From an uncultured Oscillospiraceae bacterium (GTDB taxonomy: Bacteria > Bacillota > Clostridia > Oscillospirales > Oscillospiraceae), in the NCBI GenBank assembly GCA_910577915.1, contig CAJTOM010000020.1, positions 1 through 32,083 of the forward strand: a stretch of DNA of 32,083 nt, read 5' to 3'. Below are positions 14,452 to 23,099 of the stretch, piece by piece. Every line of letters begins with the position of its first letter. The first letter of the stretch is position 1. Below the pieces are notes generated by a model. That model made no database searches, was not told the DNA's origin, and saw nothing but the letters and a program-made list of their open reading frames with translations. Both the position numbers and the translations under genes were made by a program.

Positions 14452-15726
14452 ATGACACGACAGATGCTCATGGAAAATGTGTATCTCACCTATATTCCAT
14501 CGGAGAAATTCAAAACCAGCTTTTTCAGCGCCCAGATGGCGGTCCCCCTGCGGGCCGAGACGGCGGGGCTCAACGCCCTGATGGTCAACGTCCTCAGCCG
14601 GGGCACCGCACGCTGCCCGGACATGGCCGCCATTGGCCGGGAGCTGGACATGCTCTACGGGGCCCGGCTGGAGCCCACGGTGCGCAAGAAGGGGGAGAAC
14701 CAGCTCTTCGGCTTTGTGGCCAGCTGCGTGGACGACCGCTTCCTGCCCGCCGGGGAGCGGCTGCTGGAGCCTGTGACGGACCTGCTGGGGGACATGTACT
14801 GCCGCCCCGCCGCCGACGGGGGCCGCCTGCGGGAGGACTACGCGGACAGCGAGCGGGAGAACCTGGCGGACCTCATCCGCAGCGACTTAAACGACAAGCG
14901 CTCCTACGCCGCCCGCCGCCTGATGGAGGAGATGTGCGCCGGGGAGCCCTACGGCGTGCGGCGGATGGGCCGGGCGGAGGACGTGGAGCGCATCTCCCTG
15001 CGCGCGCTGGACGAGCACTACCGGACCATCCTGCCCCAGGGGCGGCTGGAGCTGTTCTACTGCGGCTCCGCGGCCAGGGAGCGGGTGGCCGGGGCCTTTG
15101 CCCGGGCCTTTGAGGGCCTGCCCCGGAGGGGGCGGCTGGAGCCGGCGGCCACCACACGCCGCCCCGCCCCGGAGCAGGTCCGCCTGACGGTGGAGGAGAT
15201 GGACGTGACCCAGGGGAAGCTGTGCCTGGGCCTGCGCACGGACAGCGCCGACATGGCGGCCACCATGCTCATGAACGCCATGTTCGGCGGGGCCAGCACC
15301 TCCAAGCTGTTTATGAACGTGCGGGAGAAGCTGTCCCTGTGCTACTACGCCGGCAGCGCCTACCACCGGCAGAAGGGGATTATCACCGTGTCCTCCGGCA
15401 TTGAGTTCGCCAACTACGACCGGGCGCTGGCGGAGATCTACGCCCAGCTGGAGGCCCTGCGGGACGGGGACTGGGAGGAGTGGGAGCTCCAGGGGGCCCG
15501 CAGCTCCCTGTGCAGCGGCCTGCGCTCCATGGAGGACTCCGCCGCCTCCCTGGAGGACTTCGTCATGGGCCAGGCGGCCGCCGGCGGGGAGGAGACCATT
15601 CCCGGCCTGCTGGAGGCCGTCCGGCAGGTGACCCCGGAGCGCATCCGGGCCGCCGCCGGGGCGGTCCGGCCGGATACGGTCTATTTTCTCAGGGGAAGGG
15701 AGGGACAGGCCCATGAGGCGCTTTGA
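14452..15726 (+). CDS. yfmF: M16-family peptidase homologue without active site (YfmF-like)
   Basis: A 424-residue M16 (insulinase/pitrilysin-type) protein. The place where active members carry HxxEH instead reads ALMVNVLSRGT (about residues 43-53), so zinc binding is lost and the protein is probably the non-catalytic half of a heterodimer. C-terminal M16 landmarks remain: MNAMFGGASTSKLFMNVREK and LCYYAGSAYH. In Bacillus the YmfF/YmfH-type pair is linked to 5-aminopentanol modification of EF-P, and current annotations name the families accordingly. It overlaps the catalytic partner by 14 bases. Confidence 0.85.
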   Translation: MTRQMLMENVYLTYIPSEKFKTSFFSAQMAVPLRAETAGLNALMVNVLSRGTARCPDMAAIGRELDMLYGARLEPTVRKKGENQLFGFVASCVDDRFLPAGERLLEPVTDLLGDMYCRPAADGGRLREDYADSERENLADLIRSDLNDKRSYAARRLMEEMCAGEPYGVRRMGRAEDVERISLRALDEHYRTILPQGRLELFYCGSAARERVAGAFARAFEGLPRRGRLEPAATTRRPAPEQVRLTVEEMDVTQGKLCLGLRTDSADMAATMLMNAMFGGASTSKLFMNVREKLSLCYYAGSAYHRQKGIITVSSGIEFANYDRALAEIYAQLEALRDGDWEEWELQGARSSLCSGLRSMEDSAASLEDFVMGQAAAGGEETIPGLLEAVRQVTPERIRAAAGAVRPDTVYFLRGREGQAHEAL

Positions 15727-16984
15727 GTATCCCCGGCTGGGGGAGCGGGTGTTCCGCAAAAAACTGGATAACGGCCTGGAGGTAGTGGTGGTCAGCAAAC
15801 CCAGCCATGCCAAGCGCTACGCCTTCTTCGCCACCCGCTACGGCGGCATGGATCTGCGCTTCCGGCTGGACGGCCAGTGGCAGGACACCCCCGCCGGCAT
15901 CGCCCACTATCTGGAGCACAAGATGTTCGACACCCAGGAGGGCAACGTGCTCCAGGAGCTGGCCAAGAACGGGGCCCACGACAACGCCTTCACCAGCAGC
16001 GCCGTCACCGCCTACTACGTGGAGTGCACCGAGAAATTTTACGAGAACCTGCGCATCCTCCTCTCCTTCGTCTCCGTGCCCTACTTCACCCAGGAGAGCG
16101 TGGACAAGGAGCAGGGCATCATCGCCCAGGAGATCCGCATGATCGAGGACGACCCGGACTGGCGGGTCTACGCCAATCTCATGGAGTGCCTCTACCGGGA
16201 CAGCCCGGCCCGCATCCCCGTGGCCGGCTCGGTGGAGAGCATCCGCCGGATCACCCCCCAGACCCTCTACGACTGCCACAAGGCCTTCTATACCCCCTCC
16301 AACATGGTCCTCGTCTGCGTGGGCGACATCGACCCGGAGCGGACGGCGGCCCTGGCGGAGGAGGTCCTGCCAAAAGAGGGTGGTCCCGCGGTCCCCAGGG
16401 ACTATGGCCGGGAGGAGGGGCAGCGCCCCGGCGCCCGGGAGGTCCGCATGGCCATGGAGGTGTCCATGCCCATGTTCCTGGCGGGCTACAAGTGCCGCCC
16501 CCCGGAGGGAGGCGAGGCCATGCTGCGGCAGAGCATCATCGGCGATATGGCCTGCGACGTCCTCTTCGGGGACAGCAGCCCTCTGTATACCCGCCTGTAC
16601 GAGCAGGGGGTCATCAACGGCAGCCTGGGGGGCAACTTCGACATGCTGCCCGGCGCGGCCTACGTCTACGTGGGCGGCGACGCCAAGGAGCCGGAGCGGG
16701 TCTTCGCGGAGCTCAACGCCCAGGCCCGCCGCCTGGGGGAGGAGGGCGTGGACGAGGCGCTCTACCAGCAGATCCGCCGCTCGGCCTACGGCGGCATGCT
16801 CCGCAGCCTCAACTCCTTTGAGAACATCGCCGTGAGCATGACGGAGGGATACTTCCGGGGCTTTGACTACTACCGCTTCCCGGAGGTCTTTGAGAGCGTG
16901 GGCAAGGCGGACGTGGAGGCCTTTCTCCGGGAAAACATCACGCCGGATTACGCCGCCATTTCACGGATCGACCCGCTGGCCTGA
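15713..16984 (+). CDS. yfmH: M16-family zinc metallopeptidase (YfmH-like, catalytic subunit)
   Basis: A 423-residue M16 peptidase with an intact zinc site: HYLEH (H65, E68, H69) and, about 70 residues on, the acidic ligand region ESVDKEQGIIAQEIRM (E133 or E140). The substrate-binding arginine/tyrosine of the C-terminal domain is seen in GDSSPLYTRLYEQGVIN. GGGAGGG precedes the ATG, which lies inside the end of the inactive partner, so the two are made together. In the literature an M16 pair like this acts in maturation of EF-P or of a small peptide; no precursor peptide was found next to it here. Confidence 0.92.
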   Translation: MRRFEYPRLGERVFRKKLDNGLEVVVVSKPSHAKRYAFFATRYGGMDLRFRLDGQWQDTPAGIAHYLEHKMFDTQEGNVLQELAKNGAHDNAFTSSAVTAYYVECTEKFYENLRILLSFVSVPYFTQESVDKEQGIIAQEIRMIEDDPDWRVYANLMECLYRDSPARIPVAGSVESIRRITPQTLYDCHKAFYTPSNMVLVCVGDIDPERTAALAEEVLPKEGGPAVPRDYGREEGQRPGAREVRMAMEVSMPMFLAGYKCRPPEGGEAMLRQSIIGDMACDVLFGDSSPLYTRLYEQGVINGSLGGNFDMLPGAAYVYVGGDAKEPERVFAELNAQARRLGEEGVDEALYQQIRRSAYGGMLRSLNSFENIAVSMTEGYFRGFDYYRFPEVFESVGKADVEAFLRENITPDYAAISRIDPLA

Positions 16985-17005
16985 CGGCGGAGCAAGGAGG
17001 ATATT

Positions 17006-18022
17006 ATGGTTTATGCGAGAAACGACATGCCCATCAGCTTCCCCGGCCTCTTCGGGGACTGGGAGGTCAACCCCTCCCCGGTGGCCATCCCCATCGGCAA
17101 CGGGATCTACTGGTACGGGATCATCATCTGCCTGGGACTGGTGCTGGCGGTGCTGTTCTGCTGCAGGCAGGCGAAGAAGTACGGCCTCACCGAGGACAAC
17201 GTCTATGACATGATCATCTGGCAGATCCCCCTGTGCATCATCGGGGCGCGGCTGTACTACGTGATCTTCTACCTGGATCTGTACCGGGATGCCGACGGGT
17301 CCCTCAACTGGGGGCGGATGGCGGCGGTCTGGGACGGCGGCCTGGCCATCTACGGGGCGGTGATCACCGCCTACATTGTGCTGCACATCTTCTGCCGGAG
17401 GAGGAACCTGTCCTTCGGGGCCTTCGCGGACCTGGGGGCCATGGGCCTGCTTATCGGGCAGGCCGTGGGCCGCTGGGGCAACTTTATGAACCGGGAGGCC
17501 TTCGGCAGCGAGACCACGGCGCCCTGGCGGATGCGGCTGTGGACCTCCGCCTCGGAGTATATCGAGGTCCACCCCACCTTCCTCTACGAGAGCGTGTGGA
17601 ACCTGATCGGCCTGGCGCTGATCTACTTTGTCATCTCCAGGGCCCGGACCTTCGACGGGGAGAACACCTGCTTCTACTTCATCTGGTACGGCGTTGGCCG
17701 CACCTGGATCGAAGGACTGCGCACCGACAGCCTCTATCTCTTCGGCTGGGAGCTGTTCGGCCAGCCCATCCGGGTCAGCCAGCTGCTCAGCGTGGCGCTG
17801 GCGGCGGCGGGTCTGGCGGTGCTGCTGGTCAACAAGCGCCGGCATCCCAGGGGCCGGGAGGCCCTGTTCGTGACGAGACAGGAGGCCCTGCGGGCGGCGG
17901 AGGCCGCACCGCCGGCTGAGGCGGCCTCCCCGGCGTCCGGGGAGACCGCCCCGGCGACGGAGAGCGCGGAGGAGCAGAGCGCGGAGGAGCAGAGCGCGGA
18001 GGAGCAGAGCGAGGAGGCATAG
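17006..18022 (+). CDS. lgt: Prolipoprotein diacylglyceryl transferase
   Basis: Transfers diacylglycerol from phosphatidylglycerol to the lipobox cysteine of prolipoproteins in the cytoplasmic membrane. The 338-residue product shows the signature GQAVGRWGNFMNREAFG at about residues 151-167, plus GARLYYVIFY and DGGLAIYGA, and seven predicted spans. It is longer than the usual 260-300 because of a C-terminal tail that starts near residue 285. The tail is Ala/Glu-rich and ends in four SAEEQ-like repeats. It lies 21 bases after yfmH and 3 bases before cobI, in the middle of the operon. Confidence 0.96.
   Translation: MVYARNDMPISFPGLFGDWEVNPSPVAIPIGNGIYWYGIIICLGLVLAVLFCCRQAKKYGLTEDNVYDMIIWQIPLCIIGARLYYVIFYLDLYRDADGSLNWGRMAAVWDGGLAIYGAVITAYIVLHIFCRRRNLSFGAFADLGAMGLLIGQAVGRWGNFMNREAFGSETTAPWRMRLWTSASEYIEVHPTFLYESVWNLIGLALIYFVISRARTFDGENTCFYFIWYGVGRTWIEGLRTDSLYLFGWELFGQPIRVSQLLSVALAAAGLAVLLVNKRRHPRGREALFVTRQEALRAAEAAPPAEAASPASGETAPATESAEEQSAEEQSAEEQSEEA
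17962..18019 (+). repeat. 15-bp tandem repeat at the lgt 3' end
   Basis: Three identical 15-base copies (GAGCGCGGAGGAGCA at 17962, 17977 and 17992) and a degenerate fourth encode the SAEEQ repeats. The purine-rich units also contain GGAGG-like sequence just before the cobI start. Confidence 0.9.
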
Positions 18023-18025
18023 GAG

Positions 18026-18718
18026 ATGAACAGAGGTATTTTATACGGCGTGGGGGTGGGCCCCGGCGACCCGGAGCTGCTGACGCTGAAGGCCCGGCGC
18101 ATCCTCACGGAGGCGGACGTGATCGCCGTCCCCGACAAGGGGGCGGGGGAGAAGACCGCCCTGGGGATCGTGGGCGCGTACATCCAGGGCAAGCCCCTCC
18201 ACAGCTGCGCCGCCCCCATGATCCGGGACCAGGCGGAGCTGGACCGGGTGCGGGACAGGACGGCGGCGGAGCTCTGCGCCCTGCTGGATCAGGGGAAGAC
18301 GGTGGCCTTTATCACCCTGGGGGACCCCTCTGTCTACTCCACGTACATGTACATCCACCGCCGGGTGCTGGCGGCGGGCTATGAGGCACGGGTCATCCCC
18401 GGCGTGCCCTCCTTCTGCGCGGCGGCGGCGGCGCTGGGGGACGGGCTGTGCGACGGCAGTGACCGGCTGCTGATCGTCCCGGCCTCCCACCGGGATGTGT
18501 CCGACTGCCTTGAGGTGGACGCCAATCTGGTGTTTATGAAGGCGGGCCGGGAGATCGGCGCACTGCGGGCGACCCTGGCGGACCGGGGCCTGCTGGAGGG
18601 CGCATCCATGGTGGAGAACTGCGGCATGGAGACGGAGCGGGTCTGCCCCCGCTTCGCCGACGCGCCGGAGGACAGCGGCTACTTCTCCCTGGTGGTGGTG
18701 AAGCGGCATGGGACATAG
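18026..18718 (+). CDS. cobI: Precorrin-2/cobalt-factor II C20-methyltransferase
   Basis: A SAM-dependent tetrapyrrole methylase of 230 residues, methylating C20 of precorrin-2 (CobI) or its cobalt form (CbiL) in cobalamin synthesis. Family motifs are LYGVGVGPGDPELLTLKA at the N-terminus, FITLGDPSVYSTYMYI in the middle and VIPGVPSFCAAAAALG. An anaerobe would use the cobalt-inserted substrate, so CbiL activity is the likelier one, but the sequence does not separate them. Its stop overlaps the next gene by 11 bases. No other corrin-ring genes are nearby. Confidence 0.93.
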   Translation: MNRGILYGVGVGPGDPELLTLKARRILTEADVIAVPDKGAGEKTALGIVGAYIQGKPLHSCAAPMIRDQAELDRVRDRTAAELCALLDQGKTVAFITLGDPSVYSTYMYIHRRVLAAGYEARVIPGVPSFCAAAAALGDGLCDGSDRLLIVPASHRDVSDCLEVDANLVFMKAGREIGALRATLADRGLLEGASMVENCGMETERVCPRFADAPEDSGYFSLVVVKRHGT

Positions 18719-19163
18719 GCGCTTCCCCCTGTTTGTGGATCTGACCGGCCGGCGGGCGGTGGTGGTGGGCGGCGGGCCGGTGGGCCTGCGCCGCGCGGCG
18801 GCGCTGGCCCGGTTCGGGGCCGCCGTGACGGTGATCGCCCCCGCGCTGGCAGGGCCGGTGGGGGAGGGCGCGGCCCACGCGGCCCGGCCCTACCGGCCGG
18901 GGGATCTGGAGGGGGCCTTCCTGGCGGTGGCCGCCGCCGGCGACCCGGCGGTAAACGCCGCCGTGGGGGAGGAGGCCCGGCGTCTGGGCATCCCCTTCAA
19001 CCGGGCGGACTGCCCGGCGGACTGCGACTTCTTTTTCCCCGCCATCTGCGAGAGCGGCGCGCTGGTGGCGGGGCTTGTGGGGGACGGCGGCGACCACGCC
19101 GCCGTGGCCGCCGCCGCCCGCCGGGTGCGGGCGGCCCTGGCGGGAGAGGAGGGGGCGCGATGA
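18708..19163 (+). CDS. Precorrin-2 dehydrogenase (short, NAD-domain only)
   Basis: A 151-residue Rossmann protein of the Met8/SirC/CysG-N family that oxidises precorrin-2 to sirohydrochlorin with NAD. The fingerprint VVVGGGPVGLRRAAALARFG lies at about residues 19-38, followed by AVAAAGDPAVN and FNRADCPADCDFFFPA. It lacks the C-terminal dimerisation and ferrochelatase part of the longer (about 200-220 residue) versions, so chelation must be done elsewhere or not at all. It overlaps both neighbours (11 and 4 bases). It supplies the branch to siroheme and cobalamin. Confidence 0.88.
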   Translation: MGHRRFPLFVDLTGRRAVVVGGGPVGLRRAAALARFGAAVTVIAPALAGPVGEGAAHAARPYRPGDLEGAFLAVAAAGDPAVNAAVGEEARRLGIPFNRADCPADCDFFFPAICESGALVAGLVGDGGDHAAVAAAARRVRAALAGEEGAR

Positions 19164-20047
19164 AGCTGACGGTAGGCAGCCGGGACAGCCGGCTGGCGGT
19201 GGCCCAGGCCCGGCTGGTGATGGACGCGCTCCAGGCGGCCCATCCGGAGCTCCGGCTGGAGCTGGTGACCATGAAGACCACCGGGGACCGCATTCTGGAC
19301 CGCACCCTGGACAAGGTGGGGGGCAAGGGCCTGTTCGTCAAGGAGCTGGAGGCCGCCCTCCGGGAGGGCCGGGTGGACGTGACGGTCCACAGCTGCAAGG
19401 ACCTGCCTATGGACCTGCCGGAGGACCTGCCCGTGGCCGCCTTCCTCCGGCGGGAGGACCCCAGGGACGCGCTGGTGCTGCCGGAGGGGGCTTCCGAGTG
19501 GGACATCCGGCGCCCCGCCGGCAGCGCCAGCTCACGGCGGCGGGTCCAGCTGCGGGCGCTGTTCCCGGCGGCGGAGGTCCGGCCCGTCCGGGGCAACGTT
19601 CTCACGCGCCTGGGCAAGCTGGAGAGCGGGGCTTACGGGGCCCTGGTGCTGGCGGCGGCGGGGCTCGTCCGGCTGGGGCTGGAGCACCGCGTCAGCCGGT
19701 ACTTTACCCCGGAGGAGATCCTGCCCGCCGCAGGACAGGGCATTCTGGCGGTCCAGTGCCGGCGGGACATGGACCTGGAGGTCCTGGACTGCCTCCGGGA
19801 CAGGGAGGCGGAGGTCTGCGCCCTGGCGGAGCGGGCCTTCGTAGGGGCCCTGGACGGGGGGTGCTCCTCTCCCATGGCGGCCCACGCTGTGGTGAAGGGG
19901 GACGCCGTCACCGTTGCGGGGATGTACGTGGACGCAGAGGAGCGGATATACAAGGGGACGGTCTCCGGCCCCCTGGCAGACGGAGCGGACCTGGCCGCTG
20001 AGCTGGCCAGAGGCCTGAGGGAGGGCGGCGCATGGCGGGAAAGGTGA
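19160..20047 (+). CDS. hemC: Hydroxymethylbilane synthase
   Basis: Polymerises four porphobilinogens into hydroxymethylbilane. The 295-residue protein has VGSRDSRLAVAQA at the N-terminus, GGKGLFVKELE, HSCKDLPMDLP with the catalytic Asp81, RGNVLTRLGKL, PAAGQGILAVQCR, and the cofactor-binding Cys235 in LDGGCSSPMA. One oddity: the usual GTSSLRR segment reads AGSASSRRRVQL here. It overlaps the preceding gene by 4 bases (ATGA) and the next by 16 bases, showing tight coupling. Confidence 0.96.
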   Translation: MKLTVGSRDSRLAVAQARLVMDALQAAHPELRLELVTMKTTGDRILDRTLDKVGGKGLFVKELEAALREGRVDVTVHSCKDLPMDLPEDLPVAAFLRREDPRDALVLPEGASEWDIRRPAGSASSRRRVQLRALFPAAEVRPVRGNVLTRLGKLESGAYGALVLAAAGLVRLGLEHRVSRYFTPEEILPAAGQGILAVQCRRDMDLEVLDCLRDREAEVCALAERAFVGALDGGCSSPMAAHAVVKGDAVTVAGMYVDAEERIYKGTVSGPLADGADLAAELARGLREGGAWRER

Positions 20048-21516
20048 CGCTGGTAGGGGCGGGCCCCGGTGATCCGGGGCTTATGACGGTCAAGGGTCTG
20101 CGGGCCCTTAGGGACGCGGAGGTGGTGGTCTATGACCGGCTGGTGAGTCCGGCGGTGCTGGCGCTGATTCCCGCCGGGGCGCGGCGGATCGACGTGGGCA
20201 AGCAGGCCGGCCGCCACCCGGTGCCCCAGCACCGCATCAACCAAATCCTTCTGGAGGAGGCCCGGGCAGGGCACAGCGTGGTGCGGCTCAAGGGCGGGGA
20301 CCCCTTTGTCTTCGGCCGGGGCGGCGAGGAGCTGGAGACCCTGGCCCAGGCCGGGGCGGCCTTCGAGGAGGTCCCCGGCGTCACCTCCGCCGTGGCGGCG
20401 GCAGCCTATGCCGGCATCCCTGTGACCCACCGCAGGTGCGCCTCCTCCCTCCATATTATCACTGGCCACGCGCGGGAGGGGGCGGCGCTGGACATCGACT
20501 TCGAGGCCCTGGTCCGGGCGGGGGGCACGCTGGTGTTCCTCATGGGCGTCACCGCCCTGCCCGTGATCGTCCGGGAACTGCTGGCGGCGGGCATGGACGG
20601 GAGAACCCCCGCCGCCATGGTGGAAAACGGTACGCTCCCCTCACAGCGGCGGTGCGGCGCGGCGCTGGAGGACCTGCCGGCCCGGGCTGCGGAGATGGGC
20701 ATACGCAGCCCCGCCCTCATCATTGTGGGGGAGGTGTGCGCTCTGGCGCAGCGGCTGTGCTGGTTTGAGGGCCTGCCCCTCTGCGGAAAGCGGGTGCTGG
20801 TTACCCGGCCCGAGGACCGGGCGGGGACGCTCTCGGAGAAGCTGCGGGCGCTGGGAGCGGATGTGACGGAGTTCCCCTGCATACGGACGGAGGCCATTTT
20901 GCCCTGCCCCGCCATGGAGTCCGCCCTGGAGCGGCTGGGGGCGGGCATGTGGCTGGGCTTCACCAGCGCCGCCGGGGTGGAGGCGTTCTGGACGTGCCTG
21001 CGGGGCATGGGCCGGGACGCCCGGACCCTGGGGGGCGTGAAGCTGGCGGCCGTCGGACCCGCCGCCGGAAAAGCCCTGGAGGCCTGCGGTCTCGCCGCCG
21101 ATCTCATCCCGGAGGTCTATGACGCCGCCCACATGGGGGCCGCGCTGGCAAAAGAGGCTGCCGGGAAGGTGCTGCTGCTGCGGGCGGAGGAGGGTTCTCC
21201 CGCCCTGACGGACGCGCTGGCGGCGGCGGGAGCCGACTTCGAGGACATTCCGGTCTACCGCACCCTGTACGACAACCCCTGTTCCGTCCGGCTGCGGGAG
21301 GAGCTGGAGGCCGGAGAATTTGACTACGTGACCTTCACCTCCGCCTCCACGGTCAAGGGATTTGTCTCCGCCGTGGGCGCGGACGCGGATTTCCGCCGCG
21401 TTGTGGGCCTGTGCATCGGGGAGCAGACTGCCGGGGAGGCCCGAAAGTACGGGATCCCTGTGCGGGTCGCGGAAAAAGCGGCCATCGACGCGCTGGTGAA
21501 GCTGGCGGAGGAGTGA
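20032..21516 (+). CDS. cobA-hemD: Uroporphyrinogen-III C-methyltransferase / uroporphyrinogen-III synthase fusion
   Basis: A bifunctional 494-residue protein. Residues 1 to about 245 are a SUMT/CobA methylase (VTLVGAGPGDPGLMTVKG, VVYDRLVS, RLKGGDPFVFGRGGEE, EVPGVTSAVAAAAYAGIP), making precorrin-2 from uroporphyrinogen III. Residues from about 250 are HemD (GKRVLVTRPEDRAGTLSEKL, GADVTEFPCIRTE, FTSASTVKGF), closing the hydroxymethylbilane ring with inversion of ring D. Such cobA-hemD fusions are common in Firmicutes. Fusing the producer and the consumer of uroporphyrinogen III favours the siroheme/corrin branch. Confidence 0.96.
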   Translation: MAGKVTLVGAGPGDPGLMTVKGLRALRDAEVVVYDRLVSPAVLALIPAGARRIDVGKQAGRHPVPQHRINQILLEEARAGHSVVRLKGGDPFVFGRGGEELETLAQAGAAFEEVPGVTSAVAAAAYAGIPVTHRRCASSLHIITGHAREGAALDIDFEALVRAGGTLVFLMGVTALPVIVRELLAAGMDGRTPAAMVENGTLPSQRRCGAALEDLPARAAEMGIRSPALIIVGEVCALAQRLCWFEGLPLCGKRVLVTRPEDRAGTLSEKLRALGADVTEFPCIRTEAILPCPAMESALERLGAGMWLGFTSAAGVEAFWTCLRGMGRDARTLGGVKLAAVGPAAGKALEACGLAADLIPEVYDAAHMGAALAKEAAGKVLLLRAEEGSPALTDALAAAGADFEDIPVYRTLYDNPCSVRLREELEAGEFDYVTFTSASTVKGFVSAVGADADFRRVVGLCIGEQTAGEARKYGIPVRVAEKAAIDALVKLAEE

Positions 21517-21602
21517 ATGAAGAGGGAGGGCGCGGCCCTCCCGGCGTATCCGCCGCCTGCGCGGCGACAGGACGCATTTTATACTTGCAGGAGGATACAC
21601 CT

Positions 21603-22586
21603 ATGGATCTGACCAACCGGCCCCGCCGCCTGCGGCGGACCGACGCCATCCGTCGGCTGAACCGGGAGACACGGCTGAGCCCGGAGGCGCTCATCTACCC
21701 CATCTTCGTGGACGAGGCCCTCTCCGGGGTGCGCCCCATTGAGAGCCTGCCTGGCCAGAACCACTACGGCCTGGATAGTGTGTGCCGCGCCGTGGAGGAG
21801 TGCCTGGACCACGGGGTGCGGCACTGCATCCTCTTCGGCCTGCCGAGGGAGAAGGACGGGTGCGGCTCCTCCGCCTGGGCGGAGCGCGGGATCATCCAGG
21901 AGGCCGTCCGGGCCATTAAGGCCCGGTATCCGGACTTCACCGTCATCACCGACGTGTGTATGTGCGAGTACACGGATCACGGCCACTGCGGCATCCTCCA
22001 TGGCCGCGAGGTGGACAACGACGAGACCCTGGCGCACCTGGCGAGGATCGCCGTCAGCCACGCCGCCGCCGGGGCGGACATGGTGGCTCCCTCGGACATG
22101 ATGGACGGCCACGTGGCGGCGCTGCGGAGGGCGCTGGACGGGAGCGGCTTTCAGAATACCGCCATCCTGGCTTACTCCGCCAAGTACGCTTCCGCCTTCT
22201 ACGGCCCCTTTCGGGCCGCCGCCGGCTCCGCCCCCTCCTTCGGGGACCGGAAGGGCTACCAGATGGACCCACACAACCGGAAGGAGGCTCTGCGGGAGTG
22301 CGCCCTGGACGCCGGCGAGGGGGCGGACATCCTGATGGTGAAGCCGGCGCTGAGCTATCTGGACGTGATCCGGGAGTGCGCGGACCGGTTTGATCTTCCC
22401 CTGTGCGCCTACTCGGTGTCCGGGGAGTACGCCATGATCAAGGCTGCCGCCGCCGCCGGGCTGGTGGACGAGGGGCGGATCATGTGTGAGACGGCCCTGT
22501 CTGTGTTCCGGGCTGGGGCGGATATGCTGATCACCTACTATGCCAAGGAGCTGGCGGACGCCATCGGGCGGGGTGAGATCGGGTGA
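21603..22586 (+). CDS. hemB: Delta-aminolevulinic acid dehydratase (porphobilinogen synthase)
   Basis: Condenses two 5-aminolevulinates to porphobilinogen. The start is ATG 21603 behind AGGAGG; the 327-residue length fits. The two catalytic lysines are K194 (SAKYASAFYGPFR) and K247 (MVKPALSYLD). The metal site DVCMCEYTDHGHCG keeps three cysteines (119, 121, 129), indicating the zinc-dependent type. It is the last gene of the operon, although it acts first among hemB, hemC and hemD. The 86 bases before it hold nothing recognised beyond the ribosome binding site. Confidence 0.97.
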   Translation: MDLTNRPRRLRRTDAIRRLNRETRLSPEALIYPIFVDEALSGVRPIESLPGQNHYGLDSVCRAVEECLDHGVRHCILFGLPREKDGCGSSAWAERGIIQEAVRAIKARYPDFTVITDVCMCEYTDHGHCGILHGREVDNDETLAHLARIAVSHAAAGADMVAPSDMMDGHVAALRRALDGSGFQNTAILAYSAKYASAFYGPFRAAAGSAPSFGDRKGYQMDPHNRKEALRECALDAGEGADILMVKPALSYLDVIRECADRFDLPLCAYSVSGEYAMIKAAAAAGLVDEGRIMCETALSVFRAGADMLITYYAKELADAIGRGEIG

Positions 22587-22638
22587 GCGGGGCCGGCGAT
22601 TGATTGAAAGGGTATGGGCCCGTCCGAGGGGAAGCTAT

Positions 22639-22676
22639 AAAAAAGTCCTGCACCGCAGCGGTGCAGGACTTTTTTT
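22639..22676 (+). terminator. Intrinsic terminator of the tetrapyrrole operon
   Basis: AGTCCTGCACC/GGTGCAGGACT stem (11 bp, extended by A-T pairs) with a 5-base loop, followed by seven T. A textbook terminator 52 bases after hemB. Confidence 0.93.
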
Positions 22677-22776
22677 GTGATAAATCTGTATCAGAGTGTC
22701 AGAAGCCAGGGGCAAGCTCCGCACATCTCCCCCGTCTCTCTACATAATTATTATAATGCAGAGGTAAGGAAAGTTC

Positions 22777-22798
22777 AACATTTTCCGGTTGAAATGTT
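22777..22798. promoter_or_regulatory. Inverted repeat before the antitoxin-like gene
   Basis: AACATTT and AAATGTT arms with an 8-base spacer, framed by direct repeats GCAGAGGTA (22758-22766 and 22805-22813). Position 40-60 bases before the antitoxin start fits a self-operator. A TATAAT at 22752-22757 lacks a matching -35. Apart from these, 22690-22835 is AT-rich and without a gene. Confidence 0.35.
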
Positions 22799-22841
22799 TC
22801 TGTTGCAGAGGTATGCATAGGTAAGTAGAAAGGCGGTGAAG

Positions 22842-23099
22842 ATGATGACAACATTGAGATGGCAGGCCGTGCAGCTCGTTCAGCAGGTTCCGGAAGACCA
22901 GTTGACAAACACCATTCAGTATCTACATTCCTTTGTCGGAAAAGTGGGTTTCGACCGTTTTCTTGAACGCGAAGGCATTGTTTCTCCAAAGCTGAAAGCG
23001 TTCGGGGAGCTTGAGAGCATGCTCAGATCCGTACCGGATCTGGATTATAAAAAGGAATTGGAAGATGCGAGGGACGAAAAGTATGGTCGTTCTGATTGA
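22842..23099 (+). CDS. Antitoxin-like protein of a PIN-type toxin-antitoxin pair
   Basis: An 85-residue acidic-ended protein beginning MMTTLRWQAVQLVQQVPED, with a predicted helical N-terminal half and a C-terminal YKKELEDARDEKYGRSD. It is not a recognised named family, but it sits directly before, and overlaps by 17 bases, a PIN-domain reading frame, the arrangement of vapBC-like modules. Start choice between GTG 22836, ATG 22842 and ATG 22845 is open; AAAGGCGG lies upstream. Base composition is more AT-rich than the surrounding operons. The frame is intact while its toxin is not. Confidence 0.65.
   Translation: MMTTLRWQAVQLVQQVPEDQLTNTIQYLHSFVGKVGFDRFLEREGIVSPKLKAFGELESMLRSVPDLDYKKELEDARDEKYGRSD

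Noticed and set aside
17962..18019. Possible CRISPR-like or regulatory repeat array
   Set aside because: The repeats are contiguous 15-mers inside the lgt reading frame with no spacers, so they are coding tandem repeats.
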